The notes under the pieces are model-generated. The model was not told where the DNA came from, did not search any database, and saw nothing but the letters and a program-made list of their open reading frames with translations. A stretch of 64,000 nt of DNA from a virus: IMG/VR virus record IMGVR_UViG_3300032287_000883, positions 1-64,000 of that record, one strand, 5' to 3'. A program made the translations under genes and the position numbers. Shown here piece after piece: positions 33,528 through 40,478 of this stretch (position 1 is its first letter; each line of letters starts with the position of its first letter).

Positions 33528-33567
33528 GGGGACAAGTTGACGGCATGTCAGTTTGTCCCCTTTTTTT
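33528..33567 (+). terminator. Strong terminator of early operon
   Basis: A 14-bp stem (GGGGACAAGTTGAC with GTCAGTTTGTCCCC, two wobble pairs) around a GGCAT loop is followed by seven T residues. The inner part is a TGAC-N5-GTCA dyad. Confidence 0.92.
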
Positions 33568-33615
33568 ATCTATCAATAATTCCAACGCGATAGCTAAAAT
33601 AAATAGCAAAAGCTA

Positions 33616-33645
33616 TTGCACCCCTCCTCATTTCCATTCTATACT
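33616..33645 (+). promoter_or_regulatory. Sigma-70-like promoter of replication operon
   Basis: TTGCAC, 18 bp, TATACT, ending 31 bp upstream of the VRR-NUC start and just after the early terminator. Start site near 33652. It would give the replication operon separate timing. Confidence 0.6.
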
Positions 33646-33675
33646 GAGTCCACTTGTATCTACAGCGAGAGTGGA

Positions 33676-33966
33676 ATGTCTACCCCCGAAGGCAAAGTTA
33701 AAACCAAAGTTCGCGCTGAGTTAATGCGGCGTAGCGTTTACCATTTCATGCCCGCTACTGGTGGGTATGGTCGTAGCGGTGTCCCTGATATCGTAGGTTG
33801 TTACCGAGGACATTTCTTTGCGATAGAAACAAAAGCGGGGAACAATAAACCCACTGCGTTACAAGAGCGAGAACTCAAACAAATACGCGATGCTGGTGGC
33901 ATAGCCTTTGTTATCAACGAAACTAATATAGATGAATTGGTAGCGTGGTTGGACACGCTGCCGTGA
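33676..33966 (+). CDS. VRR-NUC domain nuclease
   Basis: I start at ATG 33676 (96 aa; MSTPEGKVKTKVRAELMRRS). The VRR-NUC core is complete: Glu5, GVPDIVG (Asp38), FFAIETKAG (Glu51, Lys53) and Gln63, then GGIAFVINE. These PD-(D/E)XK nucleases process branched or single-stranded DNA, for example Holliday junctions. It leads the replication operon, fitting a role in recombination or junction resolution before packaging. Confidence 0.88.
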   Translation: MSTPEGKVKTKVRAELMRRSVYHFMPATGGYGRSGVPDIVGCYRGHFFAIETKAGNNKPTALQERELKQIRDAGGIAFVINETNIDELVAWLDTLP

Positions 33967-34000
33967 TGACCGATTCAATGACCGTTCCCTAGGAGAAACT

Positions 34001-34450
34001 GTGAGAAAACTAATACAAAAAACTACGTACAAATTATGCAGCACCGAAGTCAAGATGTTGATCGACAAACTTGAAGAACATAGAGATGACTTAGGGCTTA
34101 GTGTCTTATCAAATAGGTTATCGCCTTCGCATGGCTTTATGCATATAGCCCGTGCCGGAAAGTTTACTTTTATGGAGAGTATTGCCTTAGCCTCTAAGCT
34201 AAATGAAATACACAGGGCAGCTACTAAGTTTTCTATAGTTGAAGCTGTCTTTCAATCTAAAGAAGAGAAAGAAATTCGCAACCGTGCGCAGTACAAGTCT
34301 CAGATGCCTAGTAAGATCATAGGTACTCAACATATAGTAGAGCAAGCAAAGGGGCTACTCGAAAAAGAATTGGCTAAAAGTTATAACAAACAGCTCAACG
34401 ATCACATCAACGTTCACGTAGAAAGAGCGTGTAAGGATGGGTTGCTATGA
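34001..34450 (+). CDS. Hypothetical protein upstream of polymerase (149 aa)
   Basis: Starts with GTG at 34001, directed by CTAGGAGAAACT. The protein is MRKLIQKTTYKLCSTEVKML at its start. The region SNRLSPSHGFMHIARAGKFTFMESIALASKLNE could be a helical DNA-binding segment. C-terminal helices are charged. The upstream sequence (33977-33990) repeats part of the 34-bp element. Function unknown. Confidence 0.65.
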   Translation: MRKLIQKTTYKLCSTEVKMLIDKLEEHRDDLGLSVLSNRLSPSHGFMHIARAGKFTFMESIALASKLNEIHRAATKFSIVEAVFQSKEEKEIRNRAQYKSQMPSKIIGTQHIVEQAKGLLEKELAKSYNKQLNDHINVHVERACKDGLL

Positions 34451-34463
34451 ACGGAAGACGGTA

Positions 34464-36323
34464 ATGAACATAATCACAATTGATTTCGAGACGTACTACG
34501 ATCAAGAGTTTAGCTTATCAAAGTTAACTACTGAGGAATACGTTCGCGATGATCGCTTTGAAGTTATCGGTGTAGCAGTCAAAGTTGGTGACAATGATAC
34601 CGAATGGTTTAGCGGTGACTTTGATAGTACCAAGAAGTTCCTGATGCAATACGATTGGACTACTCACCTTGTTCTTGCACACAACATGCTATTCGATGGC
34701 GCGATTATGTCGTGGAGGTTTGGTATCAAACCATTAGGTTGGCTTGATACGTTAGCTATGGCGCGTGCTATTGACGGTATAGAAGTTGGGAACAGCTTGG
34801 CAAAACTTGCAGATCGTTACGCGTTAGGCACTAAAGGCACTGAAGTTATTGCAGCGAAGGGGATGCGCCGTAAGGATTTTAAGTCGGAGCAGTTAGAACA
34901 GTACGGCAATTACTGTATCAATGATGTTGAGATTACCTACAAACTATTTCACGCACTTGGGGAAGGTATCAATAAGAAAGAATTAAAACTGATTGATTTG
35001 ACCCTTAGCATGTTTATCGAGCCGACGCTAGAGTTAAATCTGCCATTGCTTGAGCAGCATCTAATTGATGTGGTTGAGCGTAAAGAAAAACTTATTGCCG
35101 AAGCAAATTCAGATAGAGAAACATTACTATCCAATCCTAAGTTTGCGGAACGCTTGCAGCAGCTTGGGGTTATACCGCCAATGAAAATTAGCCCCACTAC
35201 AGGCAAAGAAACGTTGGCACTTGCTAAGAGTGATGAAGGGTTCAAAGCATTAGCCGAACATCCTGATGAACGAGTGCAAGCATTAGTCGCTGCGCGGTTG
35301 GGAACTAAGTCTACATTGGAAGAGACAAGGACACAGCGGCTCATCGACATCGCAAAGCGGGGCAAGATGCCAGTCCCACTACGCTACTACGCAGCGCACA
35401 CAGGTCGTTGGGGCGGCGATGATAAGTTAAACCTACAAAACTTACCGAGCCGTGGCAAAGACAAGAACACACTAAAGACAGCGATATGCCCTCCGCAAGG
35501 ATACGTGATGATTGATGCCGACTCTGCACAGATCGAAGCAAGGATTATTGCTTGGCTATCAGGACAGAAAGATTTAGTCGTAGCCTTTGAAGAAGGTCGT
35601 GATGTGTACAAGATTATGGCGGGAAAGATTTATCGTAAATCGACAGATGACGTTTCAGAAGAAGAGCGGTTTGTAGGTAAGACCACAATTCTCGGTGCGG
35701 GTTACGGCATGGGTGCGGTGAAGTTTCAGATGCAGTTGAGTACGTTTGGCGTGTACATCCCCTTAGATTTTTGCAAGAAGATTTTAAATACCTACCGAGA
35801 AGAGTTTGGGCACATACCTAGGTTGTGGGATCAGGCGGGTAGTTGCATAGAGTTGTTAGCGCGGGGAGATATAAGGGCTGCACCGTTCGGCGTTCAACCA
35901 GATGCTACGTACTTTATGCCGGGGGTTGGGTTTGATATGCCAAGCGGTATCCCGCAAAAATATCCGGGGATTAGGATTAGTGGACAGACAGCAGATGTTT
36001 TTCGTCACACACTTGAGATTATCTACGATACAAGAAAAGGCCCAAATCGAATCTATGGCGGTAAGGTAGTAGAGAACATTTGTCAGGGACTTGCACGGTG
36101 CGTGATAGGTGAACAGATGTTAAAGATTGCGCAGCGGTACAAGGTGGTGCTAACCGTTCATGATGCTGTGGCTTGTATTGCACCGATAGCAGAAGCTGAA
36201 GAAGCAGCGCGTTATGTACAAGAGTGTATGCGTTGGAGACCTAAGTGGGCGGAGACATTGCCATTGAACTGTGAAGTAAAAATGGGTGACAGCTATGGCG
36301 GCGCTAAAAAATGGAAGGGGTAG
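34464..36323 (+). CDS. polA: Family A DNA polymerase with 3'-5' exonuclease
   Basis: I start at ATG 34464 (MNIITIDFETYYDQEFSLSK; GGAAG upstream), giving 619 aa. The N-terminal exonuclease has DFETYY (Asp7, Glu9). The polymerase domain has motif A ADSAQIEAR (Asp353), motif B RFVGKTTILGAGYGMG (Arg402, Lys406) and motif C VHDAV (His566, Asp567). The residue matching Phe762 of E. coli Pol I is Leu410. There is no 5'-3' exonuclease domain, as usual for phage replicases. It is the replicative polymerase together with the primase-helicase at 43647-46490. Confidence 0.95.
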   Translation: MNIITIDFETYYDQEFSLSKLTTEEYVRDDRFEVIGVAVKVGDNDTEWFSGDFDSTKKFLMQYDWTTHLVLAHNMLFDGAIMSWRFGIKPLGWLDTLAMARAIDGIEVGNSLAKLADRYALGTKGTEVIAAKGMRRKDFKSEQLEQYGNYCINDVEITYKLFHALGEGINKKELKLIDLTLSMFIEPTLELNLPLLEQHLIDVVERKEKLIAEANSDRETLLSNPKFAERLQQLGVIPPMKISPTTGKETLALAKSDEGFKALAEHPDERVQALVAARLGTKSTLEETRTQRLIDIAKRGKMPVPLRYYAAHTGRWGGDDKLNLQNLPSRGKDKNTLKTAICPPQGYVMIDADSAQIEARIIAWLSGQKDLVVAFEEGRDVYKIMAGKIYRKSTDDVSEEERFVGKTTILGAGYGMGAVKFQMQLSTFGVYIPLDFCKKILNTYREEFGHIPRLWDQAGSCIELLARGDIRAAPFGVQPDATYFMPGVGFDMPSGIPQKYPGIRISGQTADVFRHTLEIIYDTRKGPNRIYGGKVVENICQGLARCVIGEQMLKIAQRYKVVLTVHDAVACIAPIAEAEEAARYVQECMRWRPKWAETLPLNCEVKMGDSYGGAKKWKG

Positions 36324-36325
36324 AA

Positions 36326-36559
36326 ATGACTAAAGACGACATTACCAGAATGGCGAAGGAAGCTGGGTTTGAAAGAACAAAAATGCATAAAGCACTTGAG
36401 CGCTTCGCCACCATAGTCGCAGAAGAAGAGCGAGAAGCGTGTGCAAAGGTGTGTGAGGCAATTGCTCAGGAAATGTATGACCAAGGCGAAGGCCCAACTG
36501 GATATATTTCGTGGGTTGCTGATTGCCACTTACGCATTCGCGCAAGGGGTCATAAATGA
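36326..36559 (+). CDS. Small phage protein, ERFA-EREACAK family copy 1 (77 aa)
   Basis: I start at ATG 36326. The protein starts MTKDDITRMAKEAGFERTKM, then has ERFATIVAEEEREACAKVC and a C-terminal IRARGHK. This family is common in phages and prophages of Burkholderiales. The EREACAK helix and RARG tail are hallmarks; function unknown. A paralogue lies at 36765-36971. Confidence 0.75.
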   Translation: MTKDDITRMAKEAGFERTKMHKALERFATIVAEEEREACAKVCEAIAQEMYDQGEGPTGYISWVADCHLRIRARGHK

Positions 36560-36768
36560 ACTTCGAAAATTTTATTATTAGCAAAGTCATCAAAGGTGAA
36601 GAAGCTACTATTAGTTTGGGATTGCTTGAAGATAGATATCCACCAGAAGTTCCGGCTATGCTTGCCATACGTGATTGGGCTGAAGGAGTTTGTAAACGTG
36701 TTGGTTGTGAAGCATCGATTCACATGCCTAGCAACGTAGTTACTTTTTATCCAAAGGTGATGCGATGA
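36556..36768 (+). CDS. Hypothetical protein (70 aa)
   Basis: Overlaps the previous gene (ATGA). Starts MNFENFIISKVIKGEEATIS, has an alpha/beta composition. No recognised family. Confidence 0.65.
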   Translation: MNFENFIISKVIKGEEATISLGLLEDRYPPEVPAMLAIRDWAEGVCKRVGCEASIHMPSNVVTFYPKVMR

Positions 36769-36971
36769 CTAATGAAGACATTATCCGCATGGCGCGTGAG
36801 GCTGGTCTTTGTGACGATGATGGATATTCTTACACCGGCAATATGCCCGATATTGAACGCTTTGCAGCCTTAGTCGCAGCAGCAGAGCGCGAAGCGTGTG
36901 CGAAGTTTGCTTACGAAGTTACATCTTATGAGGGTATCGCTGACGCTATCCGCGCAAGGGGGCAGTCATGA
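36765..36971 (+). CDS. Small phage protein, ERFA-EREACAK family copy 2 (68 aa)
   Basis: Starts MTNEDIIRMAREAGLCDDDG and has ERFAALVAAAEREACAK and IRARGQS, clearly homologous to the 36326-36559 product. ATGA overlap with the previous gene. Function unknown. Confidence 0.75.
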   Translation: MTNEDIIRMAREAGLCDDDGYSYTGNMPDIERFAALVAAAEREACAKFAYEVTSYEGIADAIRARGQS

Positions 36972-37231
36972 AAAAGAAAGTGGGTGAAGACGCCGCACGA
37001 CATTGGATTAGAGGTATGCGTTCATTAGCTAACAACATACCCATCAGTCCGTTTCATTTAGCCGCAGCCGACGATATGGAGTCGTTGTTAGAAGAGGTGT
37101 TGGTATACCGTAAGTTAGTTCTTGATGATGGGGTATTGCGTCAGTTAATAGATGCAGGAGCGTTGACATCTGACCCGAAGGGGTTGAAAAGAATGAACAA
37201 AGAAGCTGAGAAGAATGGGGAGGAGTTATAA
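36968..37231 (+). CDS. Hypothetical protein (87 aa)
   Basis: ATGA overlap with the previous gene. The helical protein starts MKKKVGEDAARHWIRGMRSL and contains DDMESLLEEVLVYRKLV. No recognised family. Confidence 0.65.
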   Translation: MKKKVGEDAARHWIRGMRSLANNIPISPFHLAAADDMESLLEEVLVYRKLVLDDGVLRQLIDAGALTSDPKGLKRMNKEAEKNGEEL

Positions 37232-37414
37232 ATGAAAAAATCTGAAATATTAGCCGTTGCGTTCTACATAACCATAGCCATGTTTTCTTTGTACTACTGC
37301 GTAAAGGTTATTTCAGGAGAGCCGCAGATCATGTGTGGCGTGGCAGAGATTAGTCCAGACTTCAGCGCAGCAGACCGCATGAGGTGCAGACAAATAAGAG
37401 GGCATAAGTTATGA
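37232..37414 (+). CDS. Small membrane protein (60 aa)
   Basis: Starts MKKSEILAVAFYITIAMFSL: one N-terminal membrane span (about 7-26), then a tail CGVAEISPDFSAADRMRCRQ. A tail of this type recurs in phages of Burkholderiales. GGGGAGGAG precedes it. Function unknown. Confidence 0.7.
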   Translation: MKKSEILAVAFYITIAMFSLYYCVKVISGEPQIMCGVAEISPDFSAADRMRCRQIRGHKL

Positions 37415-37809
37415 GTGATTACGACATACACAGTTGCGGGTATTACTGCAATAGACCTGCTTGCATTGAGGTGCAGCGTAATGAGTTAAGAGATAAATTG
37501 TTTTCAGATCAAGCGGTAAAGACATACTCAGGTGGCAAGCCGAACTATACGCAGCCTATAGAGCAGGAGCCGGTGGCGTACATAGATGTTGAAACGCGCA
37601 CTCTGTCATGGGCAAAACTTACGCGATGGAATACGCCAACAACAGTGAAGATGGACAAGGTTCCGTTGTACACCGCACCGCCAAAGAAAGAGTGGGTGGA
37701 TTTGACGGATGATGAGATGCTAATGATTTATGCGCAACCTCATGAAGGTTTTAAATATAGTCTTGGTCGTATGATACAAGCCAAGCTGAAGGAGAAGAAC
37801 AATGGATAA
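37411..37809 (+). CDS. Conserved phage protein with N-terminal Cys motif (132 aa)
   Basis: Starts MSDYDIHSCGYYCNRPACIE, a Cys-rich N-terminus (C-x3-C-x4-C), then QRNELRDKL and a C-terminal VPLYTAPPKKEWVDLTDDEM. The VPLYTAPP segment is a mobile module found in many small phage proteins. ATGA overlap. Function unknown. Confidence 0.7.
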   Translation: MSDYDIHSCGYYCNRPACIEVQRNELRDKLFSDQAVKTYSGGKPNYTQPIEQEPVAYIDVETRTLSWAKLTRWNTPTTVKMDKVPLYTAPPKKEWVDLTDDEMLMIYAQPHEGFKYSLGRMIQAKLKEKNNG

Positions 37810-37999
37810 AGTGATGAAAGCATTTCCAAATAACAGAAGCGAAGGCATGGACTTGCGTGATTATTTTGCGGCTAAGGCTATGCAGGTTCTTTTGGCTGAG
37901 AAAGATGACGCGGGTACAGTTTTATGGGAGCCAACGGGGGCGGCTGAATATTCTTACGAGGTAGCAGACGCAATGATGGAAGCGCGGGAAGAAAAATGA
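37802..37999 (+). CDS. Hypothetical phage protein (65 aa)
   Basis: Starts MDKVMKAFPNNRSEGMDLRD. The GMDLRDYFAAKAMQ segment is common in small proteins of phages and prophages. Overlaps both neighbours by 4-8 bp. Function unknown. Confidence 0.7.
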   Translation: MDKVMKAFPNNRSEGMDLRDYFAAKAMQVLLAEKDDAGTVLWEPTGAAEYSYEVADAMMEAREEK

Positions 38000-38664
38000 A
38001 GTACACATGGTCGTACTCTAGCATCTCTCTATTTACGCAATGCCCACGTAAGTATCATCGACTGCGTATCGTAAAGGATATTGTTGAACCGCCGCAAGAT
38101 CATCTTATCTATGGCACTGCGGTGCACAAAGCTGCAGAAAAATATATTCGTGATGACGAGCCAATTCCGCCGAAGTTCAAGCAGTTCCAAAAACAGCTAG
38201 ATGCGATGAAAGCGTTGAAGGGAGAAAAATATTGCGAATATGAAATGGGGTTGAAAAAAGATTTTACTCCGTGTAAGTTTAATGATCCGGAAGTCTGGGC
38301 AAGAGGCATTGTTGATTTGTTGGTAATAAACGGCGACAAAGCTAGGATTATTGATTACAAAACAAGTAAGAGTAGTCAGTACGCGGATACGAAACAACTA
38401 GAGTTGCTTGCACTACTAACGTTCAAGCATTTTCCAGAGGTAAAAACTATCAAGGCTGGGCTGCTATTCCTCGTTGTAGAAGACTTGGTGCCAAGGGAAT
38501 ATCAGAGTGAAATCCAATCGACTGCATGGGTTAAATGGATTAACGATGTGCAACAGTTGGAAGCGGCGATGAGCACCGAAGTTTGGAACCCTAAACCTAA
38601 CTTCACCTGCCGCAAGTTTTGCGCAGTCAAAGACTGTGAGCATAACGGTAGAAGTCAATATTAG
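37996..38664 (+). CDS. Cas4/RecB-like PD-(D/E)XK exonuclease
   Basis: The 222-aa protein starts MKYTWSYSSISLFTQCPRKY. It has the RecB-family nuclease motifs: YGTAVHKAAEKY (His44), GIVDLLV (Asp107), IIDYKTSKS (Asp120, Lys122) and QLELLALLTF (motif QxxxY-like). One N-terminal Cys16 plus Cys205, Cys209 and Cys214 match the iron-sulfur layout of Cas4/AddB-type nucleases. There is no CRISPR array in the window. It likely resects DNA ends in recombination or host DNA degradation. Confidence 0.85.
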   Translation: MKYTWSYSSISLFTQCPRKYHRLRIVKDIVEPPQDHLIYGTAVHKAAEKYIRDDEPIPPKFKQFQKQLDAMKALKGEKYCEYEMGLKKDFTPCKFNDPEVWARGIVDLLVINGDKARIIDYKTSKSSQYADTKQLELLALLTFKHFPEVKTIKAGLLFLVVEDLVPREYQSEIQSTAWVKWINDVQQLEAAMSTEVWNPKPNFTCRKFCAVKDCEHNGRSQY

Positions 38665-38673
38665 GAGGTAAGT

Positions 38674-38856
38674 ATGTTACGTGATGGAAAATTTATAAAA
38701 GAGGAACACCCTAAGATTGGGGCGTTCTATGTGCCGCAGTTTAAATTAGACACCCATACACCCGAAGAGAGATTCGTACAGAGTCTTTTATTAGGATATG
38801 AAGAAGAAAAAGAATCTTTCCTATCAAAATTCTTTGGGTTTATGTTACGCGTGTAG
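38674..38856 (+). CDS. Hypothetical protein (60 aa)
   Basis: Starts MLRDGKFIKEEHPKIGAFYV, preceded by TTAGGAGGTA. Short, charged, with helical C-terminus SFLSKFFGFMLRV. Function unknown. Confidence 0.65.
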   Translation: MLRDGKFIKEEHPKIGAFYVPQFKLDTHTPEERFVQSLLLGYEEEKESFLSKFFGFMLRV

Positions 38857-38882
38857 TGGTATAAAAACTAGGAGAAATAACT

Positions 38883-40043
38883 ATGTATTACGTCAAACGA
38901 TTTATGTCGTATGTGCTAGGGTTGTTTAGCCCCAAATACGAACCAATTGATAAGCCAGTTGTAAAAGAGAAGAATCCACGAAAGAAGCGTACGCCGTTCT
39001 ACGTGTCTAAAGTTGATGGTAAGTCGGTGTCGTTTTCAGAATCCTTTTCTGAACTGCTGGCGAATTTAAAGCATATGTTTGGGGTGATAGAACTTCCTAC
39101 GTCACTATCGTGGATACCTGCCGACGAGAGGGTTGGGTTTACAAGATTAGGTATCTATATCCCCCATCCGTGGGAGATGACCATGATTAGTGATGATAAA
39201 GACGTAGTAGTAGAAAACATGGATTCTATGCCGACGATGATGGCAGTGGCATTTCCCCATGAAGATACTGAAGAAAGTGTATCCCCACAGGTATTTTACG
39301 CTTTGAAGTTGTCAAGACTACCGTTAGGCGTAGAGCCATTGCCGGGGCACCCATACAGGTTTGGGGAAGTGGTTAAGTTAGACGGCAAACTAATGTGGCT
39401 TGTCATGTATGTAGTTATTGATAAGTACACAGGTAAAGTGTCCATATGTCGAGAGCAGCGACAAGAGATAGTTGGGATAAAAAATAGACCGCGTAGTGAG
39501 CGAGACCGCACCCACTACAACAAGAAGTGGAACGGCAACCCCGCAATGATGCATGTGCATGAGATGGAGAATAAAGACTTGCGCAAGGTGCAACACCATT
39601 ACAAGATAATCTTTAAAAATGTATTCGATTGGTGGACACAGCGTAAAGACGAAAGCTGGAACGTATCTGTAAAGCGGGGTAAGCAACGACTAGTGTTCTC
39701 CCTAGACCGGATGGACACAAAGAAATACTTTGCCGACCGAGACCTAACTATTCGTGCAGCAAATGGACAACGCAAAAAGATTATCCATTATGTAAGTCAG
39801 CATGAACGCATTGTAAAAGATAAGAAAATTACCATTAAAGAACATCTACGTGGCCTTAACAAGTTCACATGGAACGGATATGATTGTGTGGTAACAGCCC
39901 CTAAGTTCTCCCGCCTGAGTACCGTGATATTTGATCTCCCCCCACAGGAAGAGGAAGATTTAATGAATGAAGAAGTGAAAATGGTTGGGATGACAAAGCT
40001 AGTTGACCTTTTAGCGAAACAAGAAGATTTGAAGTGGAAATAA
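38883..40043 (+). CDS. Hypothetical protein (386 aa)
   Basis: Starts MYYVKRFMSYVLGLFSPKYE with an ACTAGGAGAAA ribosome-binding site. It is basic, and I see no known domain. The central part (KLMWLVMYVVIDKYTGKVSI) and the later HYKIIFKNVFDWWTQRKDE suggest a mixed fold. Its location among replication and nuclease genes suggests a nucleic-acid role. The end overlaps the next start (TAATG). Confidence 0.65.
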   Translation: MYYVKRFMSYVLGLFSPKYEPIDKPVVKEKNPRKKRTPFYVSKVDGKSVSFSESFSELLANLKHMFGVIELPTSLSWIPADERVGFTRLGIYIPHPWEMTMISDDKDVVVENMDSMPTMMAVAFPHEDTEESVSPQVFYALKLSRLPLGVEPLPGHPYRFGEVVKLDGKLMWLVMYVVIDKYTGKVSICREQRQEIVGIKNRPRSERDRTHYNKKWNGNPAMMHVHEMENKDLRKVQHHYKIIFKNVFDWWTQRKDESWNVSVKRGKQRLVFSLDRMDTKKYFADRDLTIRAANGQRKKIIHYVSQHERIVKDKKITIKEHLRGLNKFTWNGYDCVVTAPKFSRLSTVIFDLPPQEEEDLMNEEVKMVGMTKLVDLLAKQEDLKWK

Positions 40044-40219
40044 TGGATACTAAATTTTGTACTGCATGCCAAGCAACACGCCCTACCGAGGGCGGCATGA
40101 CAAGGAAAACTGGAAAGATTAACCGGTGGGTTTGCAAAGTATGCCAAGAGCGTAAAAATGTAAGCCCATATTTATCTGCATCGCGTAGACAAGGAGCCGA
40201 TGATGCCGTACGTAAATAA
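40043..40219 (+). CDS. Small zinc-ribbon protein (58 aa)
   Basis: I start at ATG 40043, overlapping the previous stop (TAATG). The sequence starts MDTKFCTACQATRPTEGGMT and has a second pair CKVC after a basic loop, forming a four-Cys zinc ribbon. The next gene encodes an HNH nuclease, and short zinc ribbons often precede such genes. Confidence 0.7.
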   Translation: MDTKFCTACQATRPTEGGMTRKTGKINRWVCKVCQERKNVSPYLSASRRQGADDAVRK

Positions 40220-40478
40220 ACCACGCCCATACAAACATGAGTACGAAACGTATGACGGTACAGAGAAGGTAAAGAAGAAACGCGCCGAACGTAATAAAGC
40301 ACGGCGCATCATGATGGAAGCAGGTAAGGTGCATAAGGGTGACGGTAAAGACGTTGACCACAAAGTACCGTTGTCTAAAGGCGGTAAGACTACGAAAGGT
40401 AACTTGCGCGTTAAGACTGCAAGTGACAATCGTTCATATCCACGAAAGTCAGACCATACCGTAAAGAAGAATATTTAA
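40200..40478 (+). CDS. HNH endonuclease (small)
   Basis: The 92-aa basic protein starts MMPYVNKPRPYKHEYETYDG. Core: KKRAERNKARRIMM, DVDHKVPLSKGGKTTKGNLR (His-Asp-His type, Asn) and SDNRSYPRKSDH. ATG 40200 or 40203 both lie after AAGGAGCC. This phage HNH type is common beside helicase genes. It probably nicks DNA; biological role unknown. Confidence 0.8.
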   Translation: MMPYVNKPRPYKHEYETYDGTEKVKKKRAERNKARRIMMEAGKVHKGDGKDVDHKVPLSKGGKTTKGNLRVKTASDNRSYPRKSDHTVKKNI

